The notes: a model not told the origin generated them from the letters alone. Positions 28,753 to 38,247 are shown, counted from the first letter of the stretch. The stretch is DNA of 64,000 nucleotides from Hyphomicrobiaceae bacterium (GCA_016793065.1 JAEULV010000088.1:1-64000), one strand, 5' to 3'. Translations and numbers: made by a program.

Positions 28753-30159
28753 TCAGTTGCTCCGGTTGGTGCTGGCGGGCAAGGGCGGGGTTCGCGCCAG
28801 CGCGTGCACCCAGCCGCCGACGGCGGCGCGTACGCTGATCGCGGTGGCAAGGGTCGCGCCGAGCCCGGCGGCGGTCTGGGCGATCGCCACGCCGAGGGCG
28901 CCGAGGAATGGCGTCAGCGCCACCGCCAGCATCAGGTTGCCGATGGCGGCGGCGGCATAGATCTTGGTGACGGTCCGGGCGTGATCGGTCATCACCAGCA
29001 ATTGTTCCGACGGTCCGATGAACGCCCGCGCCACCAGCGCCGTCAGCAGGATCGGCATCACCACCGCCCCGCCGGTGAAGTCCTTGCCGAACAGCGCCAA
29101 CAGCGGCACCCCCAGCAGCGCCACCGCCGCCGCCACCGTCAGCGACGGCCAGAACGTCCAGCGCGCCGTGGCAATGGCGAAGCGCCGCAGCGCGTCCGGA
29201 TCGTCGGCGCTGTCGCGCAACGCCGCGTAGTGGTGGGCGCTGGCATAGGACAGGCCGAAATGCACGAAGGCCACCACGCCGACGATCTTGGCCGCAGCGG
29301 CATAGATGCCGGTATCGGCATTGCTGGCGAAGATCGACATCACCAGGATGTCGATCGACCCCATCGCCACGAAGGTCACGTCGGTCAGCAGCGTCGGCAT
29401 CGCGATGCCGAACCAGCGCCGGGTTTCATAGGTCGGTTCAGCCGCCGCATGGCGGGCATGGAACCGCTTCGCCACCAGATAGACCAGCGCCGCCGCCGCG
29501 ATCCAGGCGGCAAGGGTGAAGGCGATCAACACCGTCGTCGACGACGGATCGGCGCCCCCGAGGAACGCCGCGATCGCCAGCAGCGGCAAGAGCAGCGGCC
29601 GGATCACGAAGGTCAGGCCATAGGCCAGATCGCTCCACTCGTTGGCGAGCGCGAAACCCTCGACCACGTCCATCGTCGCCAGCGCCGGCAGGGCGACGAG
29701 CCCGATCAGCACGCCGATGCGCACGGCCGGATCGATATCCTGCCCGGCGACCCACAATCCGCAAACCGCGATCACCGCAAGCCCCAGCGCCCCCAGCGCC
29801 GGCACCACATGGGCAAACCGGTAGAGCCCGTGCAGGAGGCCGAGCTGGCCGCGCACCACATAGTCCGGCTGGAACCGCTGCGGCGTCATCGACAGCCCGA
29901 GCGAGCCGAGCGACCCGAGCGTCGTCGCCCAGGTCGTCGCCAGCGCGACGACGCCGAATTCCGCCGCGCCGAGCACCCGTGCCAGCAGGATCTGCGTCAG
30001 GAACAACAGCCCGGCATTGATGACGCGGGCGACGATACCGAACACCGCGCCGCGCTTCGTCCGCGCCGCGTGGGTGTCGCCGCGAAACACATCGACAAGC
30101 TTGTCGAGGCGGATAGCGATCCGCGGCGGCAACAAGCCGGTGATGGAAGCAGCATTCAC
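28753..30159 (-). CDS. Oligosaccharide flippase (Wzx/PST-like)
   Basis: This is a 468-residue polytopic membrane protein with about 12-14 helices and a charged N-terminus. The opening helix pattern 'ILLARVLGAAEFGVVALATTWATTLGSLGSLG' type, with polar residues in the first helices, is typical of polysaccharide exporters that flip lipid-linked oligosaccharides across the inner membrane. A GAGGTGG ribosome site lies about 9 bp before the ATG. It is followed within 10 bp by an acyltransferase likely to modify the same glycan. The 215 bp upstream are AT-rich and probably hold the promoter. Confidence 0.85.
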   Translation of the reverse strand: MNAASITGLLPPRIAIRLDKLVDVFRGDTHAARTKRGAVFGIVARVINAGLLFLTQILLARVLGAAEFGVVALATTWATTLGSLGSLGLSMTPQRFQPDYVVRGQLGLLHGLYRFAHVVPALGALGLAVIAVCGLWVAGQDIDPAVRIGVLIGLVALPALATMDVVEGFALANEWSDLAYGLTFVIRPLLLPLLAIAAFLGGADPSSTTVLIAFTLAAWIAAAALVYLVAKRFHARHAAAEPTYETRRWFGIAMPTLLTDVTFVAMGSIDILVMSIFASNADTGIYAAAAKIVGVVAFVHFGLSYASAHHYAALRDSADDPDALRRFAIATARWTFWPSLTVAAAVALLGVPLLALFGKDFTGGAVVMPILLTALVARAFIGPSEQLLVMTDHARTVTKIYAAAAIGNLMLAVALTPFLGALGVAIAQTAAGLGATLATAISVRAAVGGWVHALARTPPLPASTNRSN

Positions 30160-30374
30160 GGGGACCCACCTCGATCGGAGAAATATCGATCAAATTTTAC
30201 CGGTGAGGGTGTTAATTCGCGCTTGGATTGGCAAGCATTGTTTCTCGGAATTTCGTAGTTTCGCCAGACTAACCGCCGCTTCGGTAAACAGAAGCTGCAC
30301 CGGATACATGCAAATTCAATACATCGATTCAGTTTTCATTTACGATTGTCCCGGCGCCACCGCGCGGCCCGCCC

Positions 30375-31448
30375 TCATCCGATCGCCGCGTCGATCGCCT
30401 TGCGCATGACGCTCGGCAGTGCCTCGCCCGCCAATGCCTCCGGCTTCGACCACCAGTGTCCCTCCGGCGCCGGGAAATCCAGCGCGAACCCGGCGGTCTT
30501 GATCGTCAGCACCAGGTGGAAATGGGTGAACGTATGCTCGACCTTGCCCGGCATCGCCCGCCATGCCGCCTCGACCGGGGCGCCGTGCCGGCGGACGGCG
30601 CCGGGGCGCCCGCGCTTCGGCGTTGTCCAGTCGCTGGTCGGCACTTCCGACATGCCGCCGAGCAAGCCCTCCGGCGGCCGCCGCCGCAGAAGGATCGCAC
30701 CATCGTCGCGCCGGCAGACGAACGCCTCGCCGCTGCGGGTCGGCCGCTCGGCCTTGGCGGCCTTGCGCGGAAACGCCTCGGCATCGCCGGCCGCCTGCCC
30801 GGCGCAGGCATCCCGCCACGGACACAGGCCGCAGGCCGGCCGCTTCGGCGTGCAGATCGTCGCCCCCAGATCCATCACCGCCTGGGCATAGTCGCCCGGC
30901 CGCCGCGCCGGCGTCAGCCCGGCCGCCAACGCCCGGATCTCCGGCTTCGCGCCCGGCAGCGGCGCCTCCACCCGGTAGAGCCGGCTGATCACCCGCTCGA
31001 CATTGCCGTCGACCACCGTCGCCGGCCGGTCGAAGGCAATCGCCGCGATCGCCGCCGCCGTATAGGGGCCGATCCCCGGCAACGCCAGCAGCCCTGCCTC
31101 GCTATCGGGAAACCGCCCGCCATGGTCGCGCGCCACCGCCTTGGCGCAAGCCTCCAGATTGCGCGCCCGCGAATAATAGCCAAGCCCCGCCCACGCCTTC
31201 ATCACGTCGGCTTCGTCCGCCGCCGCCAGCGCCGCCACCGTCGGCCAGCGGCCGACAAACGCCTCGAAATACGGCTTCACCGCCGCAACCGTCGTCTGCT
31301 GCAGCATGATCTCGGAAAGCCACACCCGATACGGATCGGGCACCTCGCCCTCGGCCCGGTCCGCCGGCGCGACGCGCCAGGGCAATCGCCGCGCATGGCG
31401 ATCGTACCAGTGAAGCAGCGCGGCGGGATCGGGGCGGGTCGGCGGCAT
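30375..31448 (-). CDS. mutY: A/G-specific adenine glycosylase MutY
   Basis: MutY removes adenine mispaired with 8-oxoguanine. The start at 31448 (MPPTRPDP) gives 357 residues; the frame is open to 31589, but that extension is not family-like. The catalytic Glu lies in 'WLSEIMLQQTTV', the helix-hairpin-helix is 'LLALPGIGPYTAAAI', and the catalytic Asp is in 'TVVDGNVERV'. Four cysteines of the iron-sulfur loop are present as C-x6-C-x2-C-x5-C (CTPKRPACGLCPWRDAC). The C-terminal NUDIX-like domain that recognises 8-oxoG is complete. Divergent from the gene at 31814. Confidence 0.95.
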   Translation of the reverse strand: MPPTRPDPAALLHWYDRHARRLPWRVAPADRAEGEVPDPYRVWLSEIMLQQTTVAAVKPYFEAFVGRWPTVAALAAADEADVMKAWAGLGYYSRARNLEACAKAVARDHGGRFPDSEAGLLALPGIGPYTAAAIAAIAFDRPATVVDGNVERVISRLYRVEAPLPGAKPEIRALAAGLTPARRPGDYAQAVMDLGATICTPKRPACGLCPWRDACAGQAAGDAEAFPRKAAKAERPTRSGEAFVCRRDDGAILLRRRPPEGLLGGMSEVPTSDWTTPKRGRPGAVRRHGAPVEAAWRAMPGKVEHTFTHFHLVLTIKTAGFALDFPAPEGHWWSKPEALAGEALPSVMRKAIDAAIG

Positions 31449-31813
31449 GGGGTGGATACGTCCGGAATCGGCGCCCGGATGCGGACGCTGTCGCCTAACC
31501 GTAAGGCGATTGCCACAATCCGCAAATCCACGTGGGTTAGGGTCACATGTGCCGTTGCGAAATGGCGCAAGCAGTGCTTTGGTCAGCAAGGACGATTTCG
31601 GGGGAGCCCCTCGTCAGGATTCGCAAGGGCGACGGTGTCAAGCCGGAGAGGGTCGGGTTGTCCACGGCGCGTCAGCGCATGTCTTGAGCCAAACCCGATC
31701 GGGTCGATCCGGCCCGGCGACAAGGCTCGCGAAAACAACGAACCGCGAGTGGGATCCATTCGGTCCGTTCGAATGCCGCTCGTAGTCACACACTGCTCTG
31801 GAGGAGCTTTCTC
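31449..31813. other. mutY / peptidoglycan-binding gene divergent region
   Basis: This 365-bp region has no gene I can support. It should carry the promoters of the two divergent genes. A GGAGGAG ribosome site is present at its right end, just before 31814. No repeat or operator stands out. Confidence 0.5.
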
Positions 31814-32377
31814 ATGTCGTATCTCAAGCGTGGCCTTTCGGGCGAACCGGTCAAGATGTTGCAGGCCAAGCTCGGCATCACCGCCGACGGCTCGTTCGGC
31901 CCGGGCACCGAGAAGGCCGTCAAGGCGTTCCAGCAGTCCAACGGCCTTTCGGCTGACGGCATCGTCGGCCCGGATACCTTCGCCGCCCTCGGCATGCACG
32001 AACTGGTGCTGCTGCGCGTCGGCTGCTCCGGCAAGCAGGTGAAGAAGCTGCAGGAATCCCTCGGCATCGCCGCCGACGGCAAGTTCGGCCCCGGCACCAA
32101 GAAGGCCGTCGTCGCCTTCCAGGCCTCCCATGGCCTCGACGCCGACGGCATCGCCGGCCCGGACACCCTGTCGAAGATGTCGGCCTTCGCCGGTGAAATC
32201 TCCGACGATCACATCGCCGCTGCCACCCTGCCGGTCGACGTCGTCATCGACGCTCCGGAAGCGCTGCCGCCGCTGACCAATGCCGACGTCGCCGCCGCCA
32301 CGACCGCCGAAACCGCCGTCGCCGAGGCCCCGCCGGCCCGCTCCGTCTGGGGCACCGTCAAGGGCTGGTTCAGCTGA
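31814..32377 (+). CDS. Peptidoglycan-binding domain protein (two PG_binding_1 repeats)
   Basis: The 187-residue protein has two tandem PG_binding_1 modules (about residues 3-60 and 68-123), each with the 'L---LG--ADG-FGPGT--AV-AFQ-S-GL-ADGI-GPDT' pattern. The C-terminal 60 residues are Ala/Pro-rich and end in 'WGTVKGWFS'. There is no signal peptide or catalytic domain, which is odd for a wall-binding protein; it may act in the cytoplasm, be released by another route, or use a non-classical signal. A strong GGAGGAG site precedes the ATG and a UUCG-loop terminator follows, so it is probably well expressed and monocistronic. Confidence 0.85.
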   Translation: MSYLKRGLSGEPVKMLQAKLGITADGSFGPGTEKAVKAFQQSNGLSADGIVGPDTFAALGMHELVLLRVGCSGKQVKKLQESLGIAADGKFGPGTKKAVVAFQASHGLDADGIAGPDTLSKMSAFAGEISDDHIAAATLPVDVVIDAPEALPPLTNADVAAATTAETAVAEAPPARSVWGTVKGWFS

Positions 32378-32405
32378 CACGCGGCCCGTCCGGCCACGAC
32401 TCGCG

Positions 32406-32428
32406 CGGGGGCCTTCGGGCCCCCGTTT
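32406..32428 (+). terminator. UUCG tetraloop terminator
   Basis: An 8-bp perfect stem, CGGGGGCC/GGCCCCCG, closes on TTCG and is followed by TTTGCGTTT. It lies 28 bp after the stop of the peptidoglycan-binding gene and before the convergent azlD gene. Confidence 0.85.
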
Positions 32429-32455
32429 GCGTTTCCGGCGCCGCCCGTCGGATGG

Positions 32456-32770
32456 TCAGCCGATCGCCAGTCGCAAGCCGACCACGGCGGCCGTGCCGAC
32501 GAGGATGGTGCCGAGCATCGGCAGCCGCGTCGCCGCCAGCGCGGTGATGCCGGCGGCGAGCGCCTCCGCCGGCCCCTTGGCGAACACGGTGGGCGCGATC
32601 ACCGCCATCAGCACCGCCGGCGGCACGGCGGCGAGCGCATAGCGCGCCCTGGCGCCAAGCCGCAGGAAGCGGACGATGACGAAGCCGCCGACCCGGGTGA
32701 GGTAGGTCATCACGCTCATGGCGACGATCGCGGCGAGCGTCGCGCCGTCAAGGCTGAAGGCGTCGGTCAC
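32456..32770 (-). CDS. azlD: Branched-chain amino acid exporter small subunit AzlD
   Basis: AzlD is the small membrane partner of AzlC; together they export branched-chain amino acids and some analogues. I use the GTG at 32770, which overlaps the azlC stop as GTGA, giving 104 residues with four hydrophobic segments. The 'MTYLTRVGGFVIVRFL' block is typical. The frame is open for another 500 bp upstream, but those codons are the azlC shadow. An AraC-type regulator upstream of azlC may control the pair. Confidence 0.9.
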   Translation of the reverse strand: MTDAFSLDGATLAAIVAMSVMTYLTRVGGFVIVRFLRLGARARYALAAVPPAVLMAVIAPTVFAKGPAEALAAGITALAATRLPMLGTILVGTAAVVGLRLAIG

Positions 32771-33504
32771 GCGGCCTCTCCATCGGTGGCGGGATCGAAC
32801 ATCAAGGCGGCGGCGGCGATGCCGGCAAGCGCGCCGGCCAGCACATACCAGGCGCCGGGCAGCGTCAGCTTCGCCAGCGTCGCCACCAGGCCGGAGGCCG
32901 CCAGCACCACGCCGGTGCGCGACCCCTTCCAGAACCCGGCCAGCAGCGCGATGAACATGGCGGTGAAGACGAAGTCGAAGCCATAGGTCGCCGGATCGCG
33001 CACCACAGCGCCGACGAGCGACCCGAGTGTCGTCCACAGCACCCAGCCGCAATAGAACAGCGCCGACAGCCCGGCATAATAGGCCGGCGTCAACGGCGCC
33101 GTCGCCGCCCGCCGCTCGGCCATCGCCCAGTTCTCGTCGGCCATGGGAAAGGCCGCGAACGGGATCACCCAGCGTGGAAACAGCCCGAGCTTCGTCGACA
33201 GCGACGCCCCGAGCAGCAGATGCCGGCTGTTGACCAGCAGCGCGGCAAAGCCGAGCCCGATCCAGTCGGCCGGCTCGGTCCACAGTTCCAGCGCCACGAA
33301 CTGGCTGCTGCCGGCGAACACCAGCGTCGAGGTCAGGAACACCTCGAGCGGGCTCAAGCCCTTCTGCGCGGCAAGAGCGCCGTACAGGAGGCCGATCGGC
33401 GCCGCCGCGATCATGGCCGGCAGGATGGCGACAAGCCCGGCGACGAACTCTTCGCGCGCCGGGGAGCGGTGGGGTTGGGGCAATGGGGTGTTGAGGGCGG
33501 TCAT
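32767..33504 (-). CDS. azlC: Branched-chain amino acid exporter large subunit AzlC
   Basis: AzlC is the larger subunit (245 residues from the ATG at 33504). It has the family start 'FVAGLVAILPAMIAAAPIGLLYG' and 'FAGSSQFVALELW', followed by 'LLVNSRHLLLGASLS', with about seven or eight membrane helices. The open frame continues upstream to 34011 across the regulator gene and is not used. azlD overlaps its stop. The AraC regulator at 33558-34415 lies 53 bp upstream on the same strand, so the three may form one transcript. Confidence 0.92.
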   Translation of the reverse strand: MTALNTPLPQPHRSPAREEFVAGLVAILPAMIAAAPIGLLYGALAAQKGLSPLEVFLTSTLVFAGSSQFVALELWTEPADWIGLGFAALLVNSRHLLLGASLSTKLGLFPRWVIPFAAFPMADENWAMAERRAATAPLTPAYYAGLSALFYCGWVLWTTLGSLVGAVVRDPATYGFDFVFTAMFIALLAGFWKGSRTGVVLAASGLVATLAKLTLPGAWYVLAGALAGIAAAALMFDPATDGEAA

Positions 33505-33557
33505 GGCGGGCCGTCTGGCTTCTCGTTGGGATGTCGCGGGGGAGATCGGGAAGGGGT

Positions 33558-34415
33558 TCAAAGGCCGCGATAGGCGCCGGGGGTGACGCCGATGCGGGCC
33601 TTGAAGGCGCGGTTGAGGTGGGCCTGATCGTAGAAGCCGCAAAGCGCCGCCGCCTCGGCCGGCGCCATGCCGGCGGAGAGATGCGCCCGCGCCGCGCGCA
33701 CCCGCCGGTCGGTCAGGTAGGCATGCGGCGTCAGCCCGGTCGTCTTGGCGAAGGCGCGGATCAGATTGGTGCGCGACAACCGTGCCACGCCGGCGAGCTC
33801 GTCGAGGTCGACGGCGCGGTGATAGTTGCCGTCGAGATGCGCCCGCACCCGCGCGATCGGCCCGGTCTCGTCGCCGATCCGGCGCGGCGGCGGCAGGTCG
33901 GCATGCCGCGCCAGCATATGGGCGAAGGCCGCCGTCATCGCCGTGTCGATTGCCAGCGGATCGGCGCCGCGCTCCGCCAGCCGGTGCGCCTCGGCCCAGA
34001 TCCCGGCACAATCGGCGTCGTCCACCACCGCGTCGGCGAAGGTCGGCGTTCCCACCCGCCGGCCGGTCAGGTCCTCGGCGATGTCGCGCATGCAGGCGAC
34101 CGTCGGATAGGCGGTGCGATAGGCAAAACCCTCGGCGCCGCGCGGCTCGCCGTCATGCACCGTCTCCGGATTGACCAGCGCCAGCTGCCCCGGCCCGGCG
34201 GCATACTGCACCCCGGCGCAAGTGAAATACTCGACGCCATGGATGATCGAGGCGATGGCATAGGTCTCGTGGGTGTGCGGCTGGAAGCGATGCGTGTGAA
34301 ACCGCGCGTGCAGGCATTCGAGCGCATCGAAGCGCTCGGCCCGGAAAAACCAGACGTGATCGGCGGAGCCGAGCGGCATGAAGCCTTGCTCGGCGCGTTG
34401 GCTGACGAGTTCCAT
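33558..34415 (-). CDS. AraC-family transcriptional regulator
   Basis: The 285-residue protein has an N-terminal cupin-like ligand domain ('RFHTHRFQPHTHETYAI', near residues 38-54, with three histidines) and a C-terminal double helix-turn-helix ('LDELAGVARLSRTNLIRAF' and 'AALCGFYDQAHLNRAFK', ending 'IGVTPGAYRGL'). This layout matches AraC regulators of small-molecule export. It precedes azlC on the same strand with a 53-bp gap, so an amino acid or related metabolite is a likely signal. That link rests on position only. Confidence 0.9.
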   Translation of the reverse strand: MELVSQRAEQGFMPLGSADHVWFFRAERFDALECLHARFHTHRFQPHTHETYAIASIIHGVEYFTCAGVQYAAGPGQLALVNPETVHDGEPRGAEGFAYRTAYPTVACMRDIAEDLTGRRVGTPTFADAVVDDADCAGIWAEAHRLAERGADPLAIDTAMTAAFAHMLARHADLPPPRRIGDETGPIARVRAHLDGNYHRAVDLDELAGVARLSRTNLIRAFAKTTGLTPHAYLTDRRVRAARAHLSAGMAPAEAAALCGFYDQAHLNRAFKARIGVTPGAYRGL

Positions 34416-34492
34416 GTCGCCACGCTAGCGCGGATCGGATCGATTGGCTTGGACGAAATTGCGCTCTCGGTCGCCGTCGTCGCCCCGCCGGC

Positions 34493-37384
34493 TCACTGCG
34501 CCGCCGCCTGCCGGAACTGCCGTTGCAGCACCACGGTCGCCTCTTCCGCCGCCAGCGGCTGGCCATAGAGGAAGCCCTGGGCGTATTCGCAGCCGAGCGC
34601 CCGGAGATCGCGGGCGTCCTGCTCGGTCTCCGCCCCTTCCGCCACCACTTCCATGCCGAGGTCGTGGCCCATCTGCACGATGGTGCGCAACAGCGCCGGC
34701 CGCGCCGCGCGCGCGTCGCCGCGCACGAACTGCTGGTCGATCTTGATCGTGTCGAACGGGAAGCGCTGCAGATAGGCGAGCGACGAATACCCGGTGCCGA
34801 AATCGTCGAGCGACAGGCTGGCGCCGAGTTCCTTCAGCCGGGTCAACACCTTGGCGGCATATTCCGGATTGTCCATCACGAGACTCTCGGTCACCTCGAT
34901 CTTCAGCGTCCCCGGCGCCACTTCCGAGCGCTGCAACGCCGCCTTGACGTCGTTGATCAGATCATGGCGCAGCACCTGCCGGCTGGAGACGTTGACCGAG
35001 CAGAACAGCTCCTGCGCCCCCAGTTCCTCCTGCCACTTCGCCAGCTGCTTGGCCGCGCGCTCCAGCACATGCAGCCCGAGCGGAATGATCAGCCCCGAAC
35101 GCTCGGCGATCGCCAGGAACTCGCCCGGCGACAGCCGGCCCCGGCGCGGATGATCCCAGCGCATCAGCGCCTCGAACCCGGCGAGATGGCCGTCGCGCAA
35201 CCGGATGATCGGCTGATAGACCAGCTTGATCTCGTCGCGCTCGACCGCGCGGCGCAGGTCCGACTCGATCGCCAGCAGATCCTGCCCATGCTGCCGCAGC
35301 GCCGGCCGGAACGCCTCGATCCGGTCGCCGCCGATCTTCTTGGCGTGCAGCATCGCAACTTCGGCGTCCTTGACGATCTCGTCGTCCTTGCGCGGCTGGT
35401 TGTCGTAGATGGCGATGCCGATCGAGGTGGTGAGGAAGATCTCGCGGTCGCCGAAATTGATCGGCGCCTTGATCTGCCGCCGCACCGCGTCGCAGAACTG
35501 CGCCACCCGCTCCGGCTCCTGCTCCGACAGCAGGATGATGGCGAACTGGTCGCCGGAAATCCGCGCCAGCGTGTCCTGCGGCTTCAACAGCCGGGCGATG
35601 CGCCGCGCCACCGTCAGCAGGATCGAATCCCCGACCGACAGGCCGAGACTGTCATTGACCTGCTTGAACCGGTCGACATCGATCAGGATGATCGACGGCC
35701 GCCCGGCATTCTCGGCCCGTGCCCGCGCGATCGCCGCGCTGAGCCGGTCCATGAACAATTCGCGGTTCGGCAAGCCGGTCAGGTTGTCATGCACCGCGTC
35801 GTGCAGCATCCGCTCCTCGGCGGTCTTCTGGTCGGTGACGTCCAGAAGCGTGCCGACGCACCGCACCACTTCGCCGTCCGAGCCCAGCACCGGCCGCGCC
35901 CGAAGCAGGAAATAGCGATAATGCCCGTCCGAGGCGCGCAGCCGGAACACCTGGCTGATCCGCCCGCGCCGCTGCTCGATGATCGCGTCGAGCGAGGTGC
36001 GGAACCGGTCGCGGTCCTGCGGATGCAGCACGGCGAGCCACTCGCGCGCCGCGCTTTCCAGCTGGCCGCGCTGCAGCCCCAGCACCGCCTCGGCCTCCGG
36101 ACTGGTCCAGATATTGTCGCGCGGCACGTCCCAGTCCCAGATCACATCGCCGGCGCCGACCAGGGCCAGCGCCCGCCGCTCCATGTCGTTGACCAGCCCC
36201 TGCGCCACCGCGCCGCCGGCGAAGGCATGCTGCATCACCGTGAAGCCGATCAGCATGACGATCAGCACCATGCCGCCGGCCAGCGCCGGCTGCGCCGTGT
36301 CGTTGACCAGCGCCCCGGAAATCGCCAGCCCCGACCCGGCGACCCAGGCCATGAACAGGATCCAGGTCGGGATCAGCATCACCGCGCGGTCGGAATGATG
36401 CAGCGCCAGGAAGGCGATCAGGCCGGCGCCCGCCACCGCGATCAGCGCCAGCGCGAACCGGGCGATGCCCGCCGCCAGCACCGGATCGTAGACGGCGACC
36501 CCGAGCATGCCGATCAGCACCACGATCGAGGCGATCGTCACGTGACTGGCGCTGACATACCAGCGATTGAGGTTGAGATAGGCATAGATGAACAACAGCA
36601 TCGACGCCGCCAGCATCACCTCGGCGCTGGCGCGATACGGCTGGTCGAGCGACGCATCGATCTTGAACAGCCGATGGAAGAAGCCGAAATCGATGCAGAG
36701 ATAGCCGAGCACGGTCCACGCCAGCATCGCCGTCGCCGGAAACATCACCGTGCCCTTGACCACGAACAGGATGGTCAGGAACAGCGCCAGAAGCCCGGAA
36801 ATCCCCAGGATGATGCCGCGAAACAGCGTGTAGGAATTGACCTTTTCCTTGTAGGCCCCCGGCTGCCACAACAAGAGCTGCGGCAGCTTCGGCCCGCGCA
36901 GCTCGACGACGAACGTCACCACCGCGCCCGGATCGAGCGTGATCGCATAGACGTCGGCCTCGGCATTCGGCTCCCGCTCCGGCGGAAAGCCGTGGCTGGT
37001 GGAAATGGCGACGATGCGCGACGAGCCGAGGTCCGGCTGGATGATCCCCGATCCGGCCAGCCGGAAATACGGGGCAACGATGACGCGGTCGATCTGTTCG
37101 GTCGAGGTGTTGGACAACGCGAACACCACCCAGTCCTGCCCGCCGTCGCGCGTCGCCTGCACCTCGATGCGGCGCACCACGCCGTCGCGCCCGGTGGCGG
37201 TCGAGGTCTGCAGCTTCGGCCCGGCGCCGATGTGGTATTCGACCGCCTTGGTCAGGTCGAGGGCATCGACATTCATCGGCACGACGATCGGCTCGAGCGC
37301 GCGGGCGGGCGTCACGCCCGTCAACCCGAGGGCGATCCCGGCCAGCGCCAAAAGCGCGGTGAGGACGACACGCACGACGTTCAA
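34493..37384 (-). CDS. 7TMR-DISM / PAS / GGDEF / EAL cyclic-di-GMP protein
   Basis: I prefer a TTG start at 37384, preceded by GGAGAGAAG and followed directly by a signal peptide; the frame extends to an ATG at 37486. Domains in order: signal peptide, periplasmic DISMED2-like sensor (about 30-190), seven membrane helices (about 195-415), PAS with PAC (about 430-550), GGDEF (about 555-715) and EAL (about 725-960). The GGDEF loop reads SGDQF, so the usual Glu is Gln and cyclase activity is doubtful. The EAL domain keeps EALMRW, DDFGTGYSSL and 'EGAET', so phosphodiesterase activity is likely. The degenerate cyclase may act as a GTP sensor, as known for some tandem proteins. Confidence 0.92.
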   Translation of the reverse strand: MNVVRVVLTALLALAGIALGLTGVTPARALEPIVVPMNVDALDLTKAVEYHIGAGPKLQTSTATGRDGVVRRIEVQATRDGGQDWVVFALSNTSTEQIDRVIVAPYFRLAGSGIIQPDLGSSRIVAISTSHGFPPEREPNAEADVYAITLDPGAVVTFVVELRGPKLPQLLLWQPGAYKEKVNSYTLFRGIILGISGLLALFLTILFVVKGTVMFPATAMLAWTVLGYLCIDFGFFHRLFKIDASLDQPYRASAEVMLAASMLLFIYAYLNLNRWYVSASHVTIASIVVLIGMLGVAVYDPVLAAGIARFALALIAVAGAGLIAFLALHHSDRAVMLIPTWILFMAWVAGSGLAISGALVNDTAQPALAGGMVLIVMLIGFTVMQHAFAGGAVAQGLVNDMERRALALVGAGDVIWDWDVPRDNIWTSPEAEAVLGLQRGQLESAAREWLAVLHPQDRDRFRTSLDAIIEQRRGRISQVFRLRASDGHYRYFLLRARPVLGSDGEVVRCVGTLLDVTDQKTAEERMLHDAVHDNLTGLPNRELFMDRLSAAIARARAENAGRPSIILIDVDRFKQVNDSLGLSVGDSILLTVARRIARLLKPQDTLARISGDQFAIILLSEQEPERVAQFCDAVRRQIKAPINFGDREIFLTTSIGIAIYDNQPRKDDEIVKDAEVAMLHAKKIGGDRIEAFRPALRQHGQDLLAIESDLRRAVERDEIKLVYQPIIRLRDGHLAGFEALMRWDHPRRGRLSPGEFLAIAERSGLIIPLGLHVLERAAKQLAKWQEELGAQELFCSVNVSSRQVLRHDLINDVKAALQRSEVAPGTLKIEVTESLVMDNPEYAAKVLTRLKELGASLSLDDFGTGYSSLAYLQRFPFDTIKIDQQFVRGDARAARPALLRTIVQMGHDLGMEVVAEGAETEQDARDLRALGCEYAQGFLYGQPLAAEEATVVLQRQFRQAAAQ

Positions 37385-37426
37385 ACTTCTCTCCCCAAGC
37401 CGTCCATCAATCCGCTCGCGCCGCTG

Positions 37427-37468
37427 CCCTACTGTCGGCGCCCTACTGTCGACGCCCCACTGTCGACT
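37427..37468. repeat. Three 14-bp tandem repeats
   Basis: Three imperfect copies of CCCTACTGTCGRCG stand head to tail, upstream of the cyclic-di-GMP gene. Copies differ by one or two bases. It may simply be local slippage. Confidence 0.6.
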
Positions 37469-37617
37469 CCCCGACTCAGGCGGCATGCCGACCAGCCGAC
37501 CCGACCCGATGCATCACTAGACCATGAACCGGCGATTTTGAAACCGCCCCGCGTCCGGATTTCTGCAAAGCCGGCCGGTCCCCGTCGGTTTTCCGCCGAA
37601 TTCGGCGCAATTGCCCG

Positions 37618-38247
37618 TCATTTGCCCTGGTTCGCCAACGTGGCGGGTCGCTTGTCCTCCGCCAGCAGCGCATAGAGCAGATGGTCGCGCCAGTCGCCGG
37701 CGATGCACAGATACCGCCGCGCATAGCCTTCGCGCTGGAATCCGACCTTTTCGAGGAGATGGATCGAATTGGCGTTGGTCGGCAGGCAGGCCGCCTCGAT
37801 GCGGTGCAGTTTCAGCGTCTCGAACACATAGGGGATCACCGCCCGCACCGCATTGGCCATATAGCCCTGCCCGGCATGGCGTTCGCCCATCCAGTAGCCC
37901 ATCGAACAGGCCTGGGTCACGCCGCGCCGGATGTTCGACAGGGTCAGCCCGCCGAGCAGCACATGATCGTGGCCGCGGAAAAGGAAGAACGGATAGCCCG
38001 CATCCTCGCGCAGCTCCCGGCCATAGCGCCGCAGCCGCCGCCGGAACGCCGCCTTCTCCAGGTCGTCGCTCGGCCAGATCGGTTCCCACGGCGCCAGGAA
38101 GCCGCGGCTTTCGGCCCTGAGCCTTGCCCATTCGCCATGGTCGGCCAGGGTCGGCGTGCGCAGGTAGATGCCGTCGCCGCGCACGACCGGCGACGGCTCG
38201 GTGCCGGCGACCGCGCGCAGAAACGCCATCGCCGCCCCCTCTCTCAT
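37618..38247 (-). CDS. RimJ/RimL-type N-acetyltransferase
   Basis: The 209-residue protein is a GNAT acetyltransferase of the RimJ group, which acetylates N-termini of ribosomal proteins or other amines. Landmarks are 'LRTPTLADHGEWARLR', 'LLGGLTLSNIRRG', the acetyl-CoA loop region 'GYWMGERHAGQGYMANAVRAV' type and 'RIEAACLPTNANSIHLLEKVGF', the usual C-terminal beta-bulge motif. Its ATG overlaps the stop of the upstream M16 peptidase (ATGA), so expression is coupled to thrC and the peptidase. Substrate is not predictable. Confidence 0.9.
   Translation of the reverse strand: MREGAAMAFLRAVAGTEPSPVVRGDGIYLRTPTLADHGEWARLRAESRGFLAPWEPIWPSDDLEKAAFRRRLRRYGRELREDAGYPFFLFRGHDHVLLGGLTLSNIRRGVTQACSMGYWMGERHAGQGYMANAVRAVIPYVFETLKLHRIEAACLPTNANSIHLLEKVGFQREGYARRYLCIAGDWRDHLLYALLAEDKRPATLANQGK

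Noticed and set aside
34523-37675. 1050-codon plus-strand frame opposite the GGDEF/EAL gene
   Set aside because: Same composition artefact; no domain can be read and the minus-strand protein is unambiguous.
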